Positions 17,954 through 27,485 of a DNA stretch of 64,000 nucleotides are shown here, one piece after another. The notes below the pieces were generated by a model. It searched no databases. It saw only the letters and a list, made by a program, of their open reading frames with translations, and was not told the DNA's origin. The stretch spans positions 348,451 through 412,450 of the forward strand of contig NZ_CP146093.1 of assembly GCF_037023145.1 (NCBI RefSeq). Reading direction: 5' to 3'. How positions within the stretch are numbered: position 1 is the stretch's first letter; each line of letters begins with the position of its first letter. A program made the position numbers and the translations under genes. Source of the DNA: Ralstonia sp. RRA. Lineage in GTDB: Bacteria; Pseudomonadota; Gammaproteobacteria; Burkholderiales; Burkholderiaceae.

Positions 17954-17986
17954 CACATACCTAACGTTAGAAAAGCCATTTATGTG
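17954..17986. promoter_or_regulatory. Palindromic operator candidate of the KfrA-like gene
   Basis: The 10-bp palindrome CTAACGTTAG (17961-17970) lies 44 bp upstream of the minus-strand KfrA-like start, nested between CACATA (17954-17959) and its complement TATGTG (17981-17986). A likely autoregulatory site. Confidence 0.45.
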
Positions 17987-18515
17987 TTGCTTGGGAAAAC
18001 CAAAGACGGATAAATCTAGTTATCTTGCGGAAACAATGGCTTCCAGCCACAGGGCGCGCTTGGCCGCGCGGCGGGGGCGGTCAACGTTCCAAAACCAAGG
18101 GGAAAAGGACCAGTCAGCAAGTGACTGATTTGACTAGGGTTTTAGGGTGGGCATCACCCTGGAACCCGCATGGCTGCTACGGGTGGCTACCCCGGTAAAT
18201 TGCGGCGAAATCAAGGGGACCCCTGATCCAGACATTCGTCTATTCGCTGGCCTGGCCGCATATCCAGTGGGCGGCGATGCTGGTGGTGCGGCTGCGCCCG
18301 GGTGCGGGTAACTAGTCGCTGGACGAACTGTAGGGGGCGAGCACTAACCGTCTCGCGCGGCGGCTTGCGAACCATAGGTCGGCCCGCGGCCGGAAAAATG
18401 CTTGACCTTCCCTGCCGTGGGAACGTCCATATTAACCATGGGGGACAGAAGCCCCTGCGGCGTGGCAGGACCAAGTCGGCAGAGAGCATCGGATTTTCCG
18501 CCGGAGGTTAGTCAA
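17987..18515. other. Gene-poor stretch
   Basis: About 530 bp without a supported gene. A 6-bp inverted repeat CAGTCA/TGACTG lies at 18111-18127. The plus frame ending at a TAG near 18316 reads QTFVYSLAWPHIQWAAMLVV, which looks like the C-terminal end of a lost protein that I cannot name. The region separates the KfrA-like gene from a small ORF next to the Tn3-family repeat. Confidence 0.35.
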
Positions 18516-18692
18516 ATGGGCGTTCCGGGGCGCACGTTGTATGAAGAGGTCTTTGCGGTGTTCGAAAGGGCATGCCAGGAAAGCGATTTCGAGCTGGCCG
18601 AGGACCTCCTGCTCGCCCTAGAAGCGATGGATCGCCGGCAGGAAGCTCATCGGCAACTCGACCGCGCCTACCTGCTGCTAGCCGATCTCTGA
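18516..18692 (+). CDS. Small hypothetical protein
   Basis: 58 residues, acidic and Leu-rich (MGVPGRTLYEEVFAVFERAC...), predicted all-helical. It has a strong GGAGG box 9 nt before the ATG at 18516. It lies about 90 bp inside the Tn3-family terminal repeat and may be passenger DNA of that element. Function unknown. Confidence 0.55.
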   Translation: MGVPGRTLYEEVFAVFERACQESDFELAEDLLLALEAMDRRQEAHRQLDRAYLLLADL

Positions 18693-18778
18693 GAACGGGA
18701 GTCCCCCGACTTTGGTTTCTACCTGCTTGCCATCGGCTGGCCAATGCCCCTGGGGACAGCAGTGGTCCTCTTCCATGC

Positions 18779-18816
18779 CTTAGCGTGCAATATTTTCCGT
18801 TTTCTGAAGTGACCCC
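18779..18816. mobile_element. 38-bp terminal inverted repeat of a Tn3-family element
   Basis: Read on the minus strand it begins GGGGTCACTTCAGAAAACGG and ends CACGCTAAG, the 38-bp length and pattern of Tn21-subgroup Tn3-family ends. The GGGG terminus faces right, so the element lies to the left. A near-identical repeat in the same orientation is at 44085-44122. No transposase or resolvase gene and no left end is visible in the window. Confidence 0.8.
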
Positions 18817-19187
18817 TTCTTTACGGAGTCCCGCGTATACCAGTCGTTCTTCTCGACAACCGGCTCTTTGCGATAGTGCCGCATGACCCGAAGAAAGCAC
18901 TCGAGAGGCTGTTCTTCTTTCGTAACCATCGGGCCTAACGTCGTCGGAGACAATTGCACGTTCCGGCTAATTCGAGAAACATCGTCTATTTTGCAGAAAG
19001 CGGCCGCTAACCGATCGAGCGGGGGAGTATCCGAAGGTCTTGCGAGCGCCGAGGCAATTTCTTCCATGTGCGCCGGGCTGCAAGGAAACTCATGTCGATC
19101 GGACAGTGCGCTCACTTTGGCTTGCAGAGCCGGGTTCGTGCCCTCGTGAAGGTACGCAAACAGGTTGTAATCCAGGTAAATTCTCAT
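18817..19187 (-). pseudogene. PIN-like protein, C-terminus cut by the Tn3-family end
   Basis: The minus-strand frame starts MRIYLDYNLFAYL, with the first acidic residue of a PIN-type nuclease in LDYN, and continues about 123 residues to DSVKKG before running into the terminal repeat at 18816, where it stops by chance. The natural C-terminus with the remaining acidic residues is lost. Probably a solitary PIN nuclease or toxin inactivated by transposition. Confidence 0.6.
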
Positions 19188-19294
19188 GCGATGGAGTTTG
19201 CGTATTGTTAAGCGCGCTCATACGTTTGGGAAATGCTGGCCGAACCTGAAGTTGGCGCATTCGCGCTGCACGTGGCTTGGGAGCAGTGGGAGTC

Positions 19295-19753
19295 TTACTT
19301 CTTCGACATTTGAAGGATTCTGAGCACGATGAGTGCGAAGGCAGTCGCGACGATGGCCGTCACCGCATGGCCCATGCCGGCGGCCACGCCGATCGCGGCA
19401 GCAATCCAGATGCTCGCGGCAGTTGTGAGCCCCCTGACGTGTGTCTCATTGTCCGGCTTCAGGATCGCCCCTGCACAAAGGAATCCGATGCCTGACGTGA
19501 GACCCTGAAGCACGCGGCTCATGTCGGCAAGCTGCACGCCCGCCTGGAGGGGAACCACGACAAAAACGCATGCCCCCAGCGCGACGAGCATGTGAGTGCG
19601 CACGCCTGCGGATTTTCCCGAGCTCTCCCGCTCGTACCCCAGCAAGCCCCCCAAAACGATAGAGACGGTCATTCGAACGACGGCACGTACTGCCTCGGCA
19701 GCATTAGCGAGATCGGAGAATTCCGAGCTCAATGTGCGGATGATGTCGTTCAT
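19295..19753 (-). CDS. MgtC/SapB family membrane protein
   Basis: 152 residues with four to five TM segments and the family signatures GGLLGYERESSGKSAGVRTHMLVALG and GLTSGIGFLCAGAIL. MgtC-like proteins modulate membrane potential and magnesium stress. The gene is divergent from czcN and carries a CzcR-type box plus TAGACT promoter (19794-19837), so it probably belongs to the czc regulon, as expected for an mgtC-like gene placed beside czcN. Confidence 0.85.
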   Translation of the reverse strand: MNDIIRTLSSEFSDLANAAEAVRAVVRMTVSIVLGGLLGYERESSGKSAGVRTHMLVALGACVFVVVPLQAGVQLADMSRVLQGLTSGIGFLCAGAILKPDNETHVRGLTTAASIWIAAAIGVAAGMGHAVTAIVATAFALIVLRILQMSKK

Positions 19754-19793
19754 TGCGGAGCGTCTCTGGGTGTGTCCTGAAAATGGCCAAGAC

Positions 19794-19837
19794 AGTCTAT
19801 GTCGCAGAAGATGACTGTCAGATTGCCGAGCTATGAC
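19794..19837 (-). promoter_or_regulatory. Promoter of the mgtC-like gene
   Basis: On the plus strand, ATGAC (19811) N6 ATTGC (19822) N6 ATGAC (19833) form a three-part 11-bp array. Eleven bp to its left, 19794-19799 reads AGTCTA, which is TAGACT on the transcribed strand and lies 40 bp before the ATG. Array order and spacing match the porin promoter at 32930-32973. Confidence 0.6.
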
Positions 19838-19866
19838 ACAACCGGATTCGCTGGCCCGGGGGCAAG

Positions 19867-19882
19867 ATTAACAACGTATTAC
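19867..19882 (+). promoter_or_regulatory. CzcR-type half-site pair upstream of czcN
   Basis: ATTAA (19867-19871) N6 ATTAC (19878-19882) has the same spacing as the other arrays. It lies 120 bp before the czcN start. No TANACT -10 is found at the usual distance on the plus strand, so its target promoter is uncertain. Confidence 0.4.
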
Positions 19883-20002
19883 ATTTCGGCAATAAAGCCT
19901 GACAACGGAAGGGCAACCTTAGAATGCCGGCCATTAGTGCTCGTTTTCGCGCCAGTGTGTCCACTCGAAGTGCGCGACATTCTCCTCCAGCCCCCGAACC
20001 GC

Positions 20003-20653
20003 ATGACCGATTCTTCAATCTCCCCGTCCCAACCCGCTGGTCTCTCGAGGGCGCTGGACAATTTCCTGACACGCCACCGCATCGGCGTTTGGCGTGTTGT
20101 CGTAACGTTTGTCCTGGCAAGTCTGGTCTTTGGCCATTCTCGCTGGGACGGTACCTGGGTGTCGCCGCTGCTGCTGACGCTGGGGATGTTGGGGGTGAGC
20201 CTGGCCACGGTCGGGCGGCTCTGGTGCGCGTTGTACATTTCCGGGCGCAAGAACAATACCTTGGTGACCTCGGGTCCATATTCACTGTGTCGCCATCCGC
20301 TCTATGTCTGCAACTTGCTAGGCATTATCGGACTAGGGGCGATGACCGAGTCGCTGGCGGTTACCGCAGTCCTGGCGCTCGCATTTGCGCTGATGTACCC
20401 GGCTGTCATCCGGACGGAAGACCGCTTTCTGGCTTCCGCCTTCCCGGAATTCGCCGAATACGCACGCCGTACACCAGCGTTCTTTCCCCGTCTGTCGCTG
20501 TATAGGGGGGAGTCGACATGGACGGTCCATGTGTCTTCCTTTCAACGCAATATTGCGGACTCGGTCTGGTTTCTCGGCCTGTCGGTGGTCGTGGAGTCGT
20601 TTGATTTGTTCCATGACGCCGGCGTCCTCCGGGCGGTCGTGACGCTTGCCTGA
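20003..20653 (+). CDS. czcN: Isoprenylcysteine carboxyl methyltransferase-like protein CzcN
   Basis: 216 residues from the ATG at 20003; the open frame extends to 19799 but that part covers the regulatory region. Four to five TM segments and the ICMT/PEMT-type signature TSGPYSLCRHPLYVCNLLG, then EDRFLASAFPEFAEY. This matches CzcN, which precedes czcI in the Cupriavidus czc determinant; the substrate of this methyltransferase-like membrane protein is unknown. Translationally coupled to the next small ORF by overlap of its TGA with an ATG. Confidence 0.85.
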   Translation: MTDSSISPSQPAGLSRALDNFLTRHRIGVWRVVVTFVLASLVFGHSRWDGTWVSPLLLTLGMLGVSLATVGRLWCALYISGRKNNTLVTSGPYSLCRHPLYVCNLLGIIGLGAMTESLAVTAVLALAFALMYPAVIRTEDRFLASAFPEFAEYARRTPAFFPRLSLYRGESTWTVHVSSFQRNIADSVWFLGLSVVVESFDLFHDAGVLRAVVTLA

Positions 20654-20862
20654 TGCGGGCAACTCCGCATACACGTACAGCCATGCACTACGCTCACGTC
20701 TCCGATTCTGTTGTCGAGAGCATGCTCGTGATGCTGGTCGGCCTGATCGTCCTGTATGTGGGGTTCGCTGTCTATTTGCGGTGGAAGCATGGGCCCGCCC
20801 CCAAGCGTAAGACTGATGAGGGGCGAAAGCGGCACCCCAAAACGAGCAGGCGAAAGCGATAA
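20653..20862 (+). CDS. Small membrane protein coupled to czcN
   Basis: 69 residues with one TM segment (about 25-47, MLVMLVGLIVLYVGFAVYL) and a strongly basic C-terminus (KRKTDEGRKRHPKTSRRKR). The ATG overlaps the czcN stop; an internal Met at 20683 is an alternative start. Family not recognised. Position suggests co-expression with czcN. Confidence 0.5.
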   Translation: MRATPHTRTAMHYAHVSDSVVESMLVMLVGLIVLYVGFAVYLRWKHGPAPKRKTDEGRKRHPKTSRRKR

Positions 20863-20864
20863 TC

Positions 20865-20907
20865 GTAATCTGCTCTTAATGCTGGTGATCGAGGATTCAT
20901 GTAAACT
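20865..20907 (+). promoter_or_regulatory. czcI-2 promoter
   Basis: GTAAT (20865) N6 TTAAT (20876) on the plus strand equals ATTAA-N6-ATTAC on the other. TAAACT (20902-20907) follows after 21 bp and is 60 bp from the czcI start. The czcI-1 promoter has the same -10 hexamer at an almost equal distance. Confidence 0.55.
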
Positions 20908-20967
20908 TCGGCGACGGCCCAGCCGTTAGTACTTCAACCCCAAGCCCCCCGCACAGTCTCCCAAGGA

Positions 20968-21315
20968 ATGCGACGTTTCGTTCTGATCTTCGTGCTGCTC
21001 ATTTTGCCGTTCCAGTTTTCCTGGGCGGCAGCGGCACGCTATTGTCAGCACGAGAAAGCCACGGCCACTTGGCACCTTGGGCACCACGAGCATCGTCATC
21101 AGCAGCCGGAAGGTAAAACGGATGCCGAGAAAAAGCCATTCGTGGATACAGACTGCGGGGTATGCCATCTGGTCTCCCTCCCGTTCGTCTATGGACAGAC
21201 GCAGGACGTGTTGATAGCGAATCGGGTAGAAGTGACCGATACTCAACATGCGTCCGAGTTCTCGTCTCTGAATGCCAGGGCTCCCGACCGTCCTCAGTGG
21301 CAGCGTCTCGCTTGA
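20968..21315 (+). CDS. czcI: Cobalt-zinc-cadmium resistance protein CzcI (cluster 2)
   Basis: 115 residues: signal peptide (RFVLIFVLLILPFQFSWAAA), His-rich segment (WHLGHHEHRHQQ) and DTDCGVCHLVS, ending RAPDRPQWQRLA. Same length and landmarks as the cluster 1 copy. First gene of the czcICBADRSE run. Periplasmic; thought to modulate expression or metal delivery to CzcCBA. Confidence 0.92.
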   Translation: MRRFVLIFVLLILPFQFSWAAAARYCQHEKATATWHLGHHEHRHQQPEGKTDAEKKPFVDTDCGVCHLVSLPFVYGQTQDVLIANRVEVTDTQHASEFSSLNARAPDRPQWQRLA

Positions 21316-21390
21316 TCGGCGAGACGACGACTCTTTTTCTCCTTTCGTCTCTCGCCGAATTCTCCTGGTCACATACCTTGGTGCAATTCG

Positions 21391-22647
21391 ATGCGAAGAC
21401 TATTTCTGCCGCTCGGGCTGGCGGTAGCATTTCTCAGCCCAAACTTTGCCGTAGCGCAATCTGACACCGGCACGTCCATGGTGCCCGTCTTCCCAAGGGA
21501 AGCGGCGGGACCGTTGACCCTCGAGGCCGCGTTGTCGCTGGCGGCAGGAAGCAATTTCAACCTGTCCGCCGCCGCCAAGGAACTCGATTCCACAGAAGGT
21601 GGGATCATGCAGGCCCGGGTTATTCCGAACCCGGAACTCCAGACGCTGGTCGAGGACACGCGGAAATCCACCCGTACATCCACCGCCCAGATGAATATCC
21701 CCATCGAACTGGGCGGCAAGCGCTCGGCTCGTATCAATGCCGCGGAAAGGACGCGCGAACTGGCGCAGGCAACGCTGGCTGGCGTTCGCGGTGACATTCG
21801 GGCGCAGGTAATCGAGAGCTTTTTTTCCGTCTTGATCGCACAGGAACGCGTCAAGCTGGCAACTGGCTCCGCGGATATCGCTGCGAGGGGCGCGCAAGCC
21901 GCTTCACGCCGCGTCGCGGCCGGCAAGATCTCCCCGGTTGACGAAACTAAGGCACGTGTCGAACAGGCCAACGCCGAACTTGAATTGGCCGAAGCAACGG
22001 CGAGCCTGCAGTCCGCCCGTCAGGCGTTGACGGCGTTGTGGGGCAATGCATCGCCGCAGTTTACCGAAGCACAGGGCAATCTGGACGCGCTGCCATCCAG
22101 GCCGGCGCCTGAACTCCTTCTGAAGGAGCTGGAAAACTCACCGCTGGTGGCCGCAAGCCGCGCTGAACTTGACCGCCGCCAGGCATTGGTGGGCGTTGAG
22201 CGCAGCCGCCAGTATCCGGATCTGACAGTCAGTCTGGGTGCCAAGCGAGATACAGAAGCCAACCGCAACATGGCGGTGATCGGTGTGGCGATCCCGTTGC
22301 CGATTTTTGACCGGAATCAGGGCAACTTGTATTCGGCCATTCGCCAGGCGGACAAGGCCCAGGATGAATATCTGGCCAATCGCATCAGCCTGACCCGAAA
22401 TCTCCTGATGGCATCGAACCAGCTGTCGGTATCGCGCGCCTCGGCACAAACGCTGAAGCAGACCGTCTTGCCAGGCGCCGAGCAAGCCTTCAACGCGGCG
22501 ACCATTGGCTTCGAGGCCGGCAAGTTCAATTATCTGGACGTCCTGGATGCCCAGCGCACGCTGTTCCAGGCACGCATCCGCTATCTCGGCGTGCTTGGAC
22601 AAACCTATCAGGCGGCGACCACGATCGATCGCATTCTGGGACGTTAA
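21391..22647 (+). CDS. czcC: Outer-membrane factor CzcC (cluster 2)
   Basis: 418 residues, the length I recall for C. metallidurans CzcC. Signal peptide about 1-22, followed by the two outer-membrane efflux repeats with NPELQTLVEDTR and IELGGKRSARI. It provides the outer-membrane channel for CzcBA. czcB starts 17 bp downstream. Confidence 0.95.
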   Translation: MRRLFLPLGLAVAFLSPNFAVAQSDTGTSMVPVFPREAAGPLTLEAALSLAAGSNFNLSAAAKELDSTEGGIMQARVIPNPELQTLVEDTRKSTRTSTAQMNIPIELGGKRSARINAAERTRELAQATLAGVRGDIRAQVIESFFSVLIAQERVKLATGSADIAARGAQAASRRVAAGKISPVDETKARVEQANAELELAEATASLQSARQALTALWGNASPQFTEAQGNLDALPSRPAPELLLKELENSPLVAASRAELDRRQALVGVERSRQYPDLTVSLGAKRDTEANRNMAVIGVAIPLPIFDRNQGNLYSAIRQADKAQDEYLANRISLTRNLLMASNQLSVSRASAQTLKQTVLPGAEQAFNAATIGFEAGKFNYLDVLDAQRTLFQARIRYLGVLGQTYQAATTIDRILGR

Positions 22648-22664
22648 GACGGGATTCATAAAAC

Positions 22665-24227
22665 ATGGCTATTTCGAACAAACAAAAGGCTGCCATTGCG
22701 GCCATCGTACTGGTGGGCGGCGTCGCGACTGGTGGCGTTCTGCTGAGCGGGCGCTCTGCGCCGGAAGAGCAGGGTGGGCACTCGGAATCCAAGGGGCATG
22801 GCGACACCGAGCACCATGGCAAGCAGGCGGCGGAAGCCGACCACAAGGATGACAAGTCACACGGCGACGGCGAGCATCACGAGGTCAAGAAGGGCCCCAA
22901 TGGTGGCGCGCTCTTTTCGCGTGATGGCTATGACGTCGAAATTGGCACGGCCGAATCCAAGGGCGAGGCCCGTATTCGGCTCTGGGTTAGCAAGTCTGGG
23001 AAGGCGGTGGCAAATGGCGTGGCAGCGACAGGCCAGCTCGTGCGGGCTACGGGCGAGTCTCAAGCGCTCAAGTTCGTGGTGTCTGGCGACGCGCTGGAAA
23101 GCCAACAGCCAGTTGCCGAGCCCCATGTCTTTGACGTGACCGCAAATGTGACCTTGCCCGGTTCGTCTTCGCCACTCGCCGTGCGGCTCTCGAAAGAGGA
23201 AGGCAAGATTGAGTTGACAGCGGACCAGCTGGCCAAGACAGGGGTAGTGGTTCAAACCGCGGGCTCGGCAAAGGTCCAGGCTGGCGTCCAGTTCCCCGGC
23301 GAAATCCGTTTCAACGAAGACAAGACAGCCCACGTGGTGCCGCGACTGGCTGGCGTCGTAGAGAGCGTTCCGGCCAATATTGGGCAACAGGTTAAGAAGG
23401 GACAGGTTCTCGCGGTCATCGCGAGCACCGGACTTTCTGACCAGCGCAGCGAACTGCTCGCAGCACAGAAACGTCTGGATCTGGCGCGTGTCACTTATGA
23501 CCGCGAGAAGAAGCTCTGGGAACAGAAGATCTCTGCGGAGCAAGATTATCTGAGCGCCCGCAACGCGCTGCAGGAAGCGCAGATCAGTGTCCAGAACGCG
23601 CAGCAGAAGCTGACCGCCATTGGCGCCAGCAACAGCTCGACGGCACTCAATCGCTACGAGCTGCGCGCACCGTTCGACGGCATGATCGTTGAAAAGCATA
23701 TCTCGCTTGGGGAAGCGGTGGCGGACAACGCCAACGTGTTCACGCTGTCGGATCTGTCGTCCGTCTGGGCCGAGTTCGTGGTGTCTGCCAAGGATGTCGA
23801 GCGGGTGCGCATCGGCGAAAAGGCGTCGATCAATTCGGCATCGTCCGATGTGAAGGCAGATGGCACCGTTTCATACGTGGGTTCGCTGCTGGGCGAGCAG
23901 ACGCGGACGGCGAAGGCCCGCGTAACATTGACCAATCCACAGATGGCTTGGCGACCGGGTCTCTTCGTCACGGTCGACGTATTCGGTGCTGATGTCGAGG
24001 TGCCCGTTGCGGTGAAGACCGAGGCCGTCCAGGACGTCAATGGCGAGAGCGTAGTCTTTGTCGCGGTTCAAGGTGGATTCGTGCCGCAGCCGGTGAAGGT
24101 CGGCCGGACAAACGGCAAGGTCATCGAGATTGTCGAGGGCCTGAAGCCGGGCGCACGTTACGCCGCCGCCAACAGTTTTGTTCTGAAGGCCGAACTTGGC
24201 AAATCCAGCGCCGAACACGGCCATTGA
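22665..24227 (+). CDS. czcB: Periplasmic adaptor CzcB (cluster 2)
   Basis: 520 residues. Membrane anchor (about 10-30), His-rich region (about 38-80, with EHH and HGDGEHHEVKKG), adaptor barrel-sandwich domain (GVVESVPANIGQQVKKGQ), alpha-hairpin and C-terminal domains. It bridges CzcA and CzcC and probably binds Zn/Cu in the periplasm. 16 bp from czcA. Confidence 0.95.
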   Translation: MAISNKQKAAIAAIVLVGGVATGGVLLSGRSAPEEQGGHSESKGHGDTEHHGKQAAEADHKDDKSHGDGEHHEVKKGPNGGALFSRDGYDVEIGTAESKGEARIRLWVSKSGKAVANGVAATGQLVRATGESQALKFVVSGDALESQQPVAEPHVFDVTANVTLPGSSSPLAVRLSKEEGKIELTADQLAKTGVVVQTAGSAKVQAGVQFPGEIRFNEDKTAHVVPRLAGVVESVPANIGQQVKKGQVLAVIASTGLSDQRSELLAAQKRLDLARVTYDREKKLWEQKISAEQDYLSARNALQEAQISVQNAQQKLTAIGASNSSTALNRYELRAPFDGMIVEKHISLGEAVADNANVFTLSDLSSVWAEFVVSAKDVERVRIGEKASINSASSDVKADGTVSYVGSLLGEQTRTAKARVTLTNPQMAWRPGLFVTVDVFGADVEVPVAVKTEAVQDVNGESVVFVAVQGGFVPQPVKVGRTNGKVIEIVEGLKPGARYAAANSFVLKAELGKSSAEHGH

Positions 24228-24243
24228 TACGGGGGAAACAGCA

Positions 24244-27200
24244 ATGTTTGAACGTATCATTAGTTTCGCCATCCAGCAGCGATGGCTGGTCCTGCTCGCC
24301 GTGTTTGGAATGGCCGGGTTAGGGATTTTCAGCTACAACCGACTACCGATCGACGCGGTCCCTGACATTACCAACGTTCAGGTTCAGGTCAATACCTCGG
24401 CACCAGGCTATTCACCGCTCGAAACCGAACAGCGTGTTACGTATCCGATCGAGGTCGTGATGGCCGGCCTGCCGGGACTCGAACAGACGCGTTCCCTGTC
24501 CCGCTATGGCTTGTCGCAGGTGACGGTCATCTTCAAGGATGGCACGGACGTCTATTTCGCGCGCCAACTCGTCAACCAGCGCATCCAGGAAGCCAAGGAC
24601 AATCTGCCTGAAGGCGTTGTGCCGGCGATGGGGCCTATTTCGACCGGCCTCGGGGAGATCTATCTATGGACCGTTGAAGCCGAAGAGGGTGCTCGCAAAG
24701 CTGACGGGACTGCCTATACGCCGACAGATTTGCGCGAAATCCAGGATTGGGTGGTACGGCCGCAACTGCGTAACGTGCCCGGTGTCACCGAGATCAATAC
24801 TATCGGTGGTTTCAACAAGCAGTACCTGGTCGCGCCGAGTCTTGAACGGCTAGCGTCGTACGGGCTGACGCTGACCGACGTCGTCAATGCGCTGAACAAG
24901 AACAACGACAACGTGGGTGCGGGCTACATCGAGCGTAGGGGCGAGCAGTATCTGGTTCGTGCGCCGGGTCAGGTTGCGTCCGAAGACGACATCCGCAACA
25001 TTATTGTCGGTACAGCGCAGGGGCAGCCGATCCGCATTCGCGACATCGGGGATGTGGAGATTGGCAAGGAACTGCGTACCGGTGCGGCAACCGAGAATGG
25101 CAAGGAAGTTGTGCTGGGCACGGTATTCATGCTCATCGGCGAAAACAGCCGGGCTGTGTCAAAAGCGGTCGATGAAAAGGTCGCTTCCATTAACCGTACG
25201 ATGCCGGAAGGTGTGAAGATCGTAACGGTATACGACCGGACACGTCTGGTCGACAAGGCCATTGCGACCGTCAAGAAGAACCTTCTTGAAGGCGCGGTGC
25301 TCGTCATCGTAATTCTGTTCCTTTTCCTGGGTAACATCCGCGCGGCGCTGATTACCGCGACGATCATTCCGCTGGCGATGTTGTTCACCTTCACGGGGAT
25401 GGTGAACTACAAGATCAGTGCGAACCTGATGAGCTTGGGCGCGCTCGACTTCGGCATCATCATCGATGGCGCGGTGGTGATTGTCGAAAACTGTGTGAGG
25501 CGACTGGCGCATGCGCAGGAACACCATGGCCGGCCATTGACGCGCTCCGAGCGGTTCCATGAGGTGTTTGCCGCAGCGAAGGAGGCGCGTCGCCCACTGA
25601 TCTTCGGTCAGCTCATCATTATGATCGTCTACCTGCCGATCTTTGCGCTGACGGGGGTGGAAGGCAAGATGTTCCACCCGATGGCGTTCACGGTCGTCCT
25701 GGCGCTGCTGGGCGCGATGATTCTGTCCGTGACGTTCGTTCCGGCTGCGGTCGCCTTGTTCATCGGCGAACGGGTGGCCGAGAAAGAAAATCGTCTCATG
25801 CTCTGGGCGAAGCGTCGCTACGAGCCGCTGCTGGAAAAGTCGCTCGCGAACACGGCCGTTGTATTGACGTTTGCCGCGGTGTCAATTGTTCTGTGCGTGG
25901 CCATTGCGGCCCGCCTGGGCAGCGAGTTCATCCCCAATCTGAACGAAGGCGACATTGCCATCCAGGCGCTGCGCATTCCTGGCACGAGCCTGTCGCAGTC
26001 CGTGGAGATGCAGAAGACGATCGAGACGACCCTCAAGGCAAAATTCCCCGAAATCGAGCGCGTGTTTGCGCGGACAGGTACGGCGGAGATTGCATCCGAT
26101 CCGATGCCGCCGAATATTTCGGATGGCTACATCATGCTCAAGCCTGAGAAGGATTGGCCAGAGCCGAAGAAAACACATGCCGAACTGCTGTCCGCCATCC
26201 AGGAGGAAGCCGGCAAGATCCCCGGGAACAACTACGAGTTCTCCCAACCGATCCAGCTGCGGTTCAACGAGCTGATCTCCGGGGTCCGCTCGGACGTCGC
26301 AGTCAAGATCTTCGGCGATGACAACAACGTGCTCAGCGAGACGGCGAAGAAGGTATCGGCCGTGCTGCAGGGCATCCCCGGCGCGCAGGAGGTGAAGGTA
26401 GAACAGACCACCGGCTTGCCGATGCTGACGGTCAAGATCGATCGGGAGAAGGCGGCGCGATACGGGCTTAACATGAGCGACGTGCAAGACGCGGTGGCAA
26501 CGGGCGTCGGAGGCCGTGATTCCGGAACCTTCTTCCAGGGCGATCGTCGTTTCGATATCGTGGTCCGCCTGCCCGAAGCTGTGCGCGGCGAGGTCGAGGC
26601 TCTGCGCCGATTGCCGATTCCGTTGCCAAAAGGAGTGGACGCGAGAACGACGTTTATCCCATTGAGCGAGGTGGCGACGCTGGAAATGGCGCCCGGCCCG
26701 AACCAGATCTCGCGCGAGAACGGCAAGCGCCGCATCGTGATCAGTGCCAACGTTCGTGGACGTGATATTGGTTCATTCGTGCCCGAGGCGGAAGCGGCTA
26801 TCCAAAGCCAGGTCAAGATCCCGGCTGGCTACTGGATGACATGGGGTGGCACCTTTGAGCAACTGCAGTCCGCCACCACCCGCCTGCAGGTGGTAGTGCC
26901 GGTGGCGCTGTTGCTGGTCTTCGTACTGTTGTTTGCGATGTTCAACAACATCAAGGATGGCTTGCTAGTCTTCACGGGCATTCCCTTTGCGCTGACTGGC
27001 GGGATTCTTGCCCTGTGGATACGCGGCATTCCGATGTCCATTACTGCAGCGGTGGGCTTCATCGCGCTGTGCGGGGTGGCGGTGCTCAATGGTCTGGTGA
27101 TGCTGTCGTTTATCCGATCGCTGCGCGAAGAAGGGCATTCCCTCGACAGCGCGGTCCGAGTTGGCGCCCTGACGCGACTGCGTCCGGTGCTGATGACGGC

Positions 27201-27435
27201 CCTGGTGGCATCCCTGGGTTTCGTGCCGATGGCCATCGCCACCGGTACGGGCGCTGAGGTGCAACGTCCCCTCGCAACGGTGGTAATCGGTGGCATCTTG
27301 TCGTCCACGGCGCTGACCCTACTGGTGTTGCCGGTGCTCTATCGACTTGCTCACCGCAAGGATGAGGACGCGGAAGATACTCGCGAGCCAGTCACTCAGA
27401 CGCATCAACCGGATCAAGGCCGCCAGCCTGCATGA
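24244..27435 (+). CDS. czcA: RND heavy-metal efflux pump CzcA (cluster 2)
   Basis: 1063 residues from the ATG at 24244, the length known for the C. metallidurans protein; an earlier in-frame ATG lies inside czcB. Twelve TM segments and two large periplasmic loops. TM4 carries DFGIIIDGAVVIVEN, the HME1 proton-relay signature for Zn/Co/Cd pumps. The C-terminal tail (DEDAEDTREPVTQTHQPDQ) differs completely from that of cluster 1, whereas the core is very similar. Confidence 0.97.
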   Translation: MFERIISFAIQQRWLVLLAVFGMAGLGIFSYNRLPIDAVPDITNVQVQVNTSAPGYSPLETEQRVTYPIEVVMAGLPGLEQTRSLSRYGLSQVTVIFKDGTDVYFARQLVNQRIQEAKDNLPEGVVPAMGPISTGLGEIYLWTVEAEEGARKADGTAYTPTDLREIQDWVVRPQLRNVPGVTEINTIGGFNKQYLVAPSLERLASYGLTLTDVVNALNKNNDNVGAGYIERRGEQYLVRAPGQVASEDDIRNIIVGTAQGQPIRIRDIGDVEIGKELRTGAATENGKEVVLGTVFMLIGENSRAVSKAVDEKVASINRTMPEGVKIVTVYDRTRLVDKAIATVKKNLLEGAVLVIVILFLFLGNIRAALITATIIPLAMLFTFTGMVNYKISANLMSLGALDFGIIIDGAVVIVENCVRRLAHAQEHHGRPLTRSERFHEVFAAAKEARRPLIFGQLIIMIVYLPIFALTGVEGKMFHPMAFTVVLALLGAMILSVTFVPAAVALFIGERVAEKENRLMLWAKRRYEPLLEKSLANTAVVLTFAAVSIVLCVAIAARLGSEFIPNLNEGDIAIQALRIPGTSLSQSVEMQKTIETTLKAKFPEIERVFARTGTAEIASDPMPPNISDGYIMLKPEKDWPEPKKTHAELLSAIQEEAGKIPGNNYEFSQPIQLRFNELISGVRSDVAVKIFGDDNNVLSETAKKVSAVLQGIPGAQEVKVEQTTGLPMLTVKIDREKAARYGLNMSDVQDAVATGVGGRDSGTFFQGDRRFDIVVRLPEAVRGEVEALRRLPIPLPKGVDARTTFIPLSEVATLEMAPGPNQISRENGKRRIVISANVRGRDIGSFVPEAEAAIQSQVKIPAGYWMTWGGTFEQLQSATTRLQVVVPVALLLVFVLLFAMFNNIKDGLLVFTGIPFALTGGILALWIRGIPMSITAAVGFIALCGVAVLNGLVMLSFIRSLREEGHSLDSAVRVGALTRLRPVLMTALVASLGFVPMAIATGTGAEVQRPLATVVIGGILSSTALTLLVLPVLYRLAHRKDEDAEDTREPVTQTHQPDQGRQPA

Positions 27436-27485
27436 CGTAAATCCTTGGGCGGTCATCGTACCGCCCAATTTTTATAGGAGTTTCT

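Noticed and set aside
18226..18316. Plus frame reading QTFVYSLAWPHIQWAAML
   Set aside because: Could be the end of a lost gene, but there is no start and I recognise no family.
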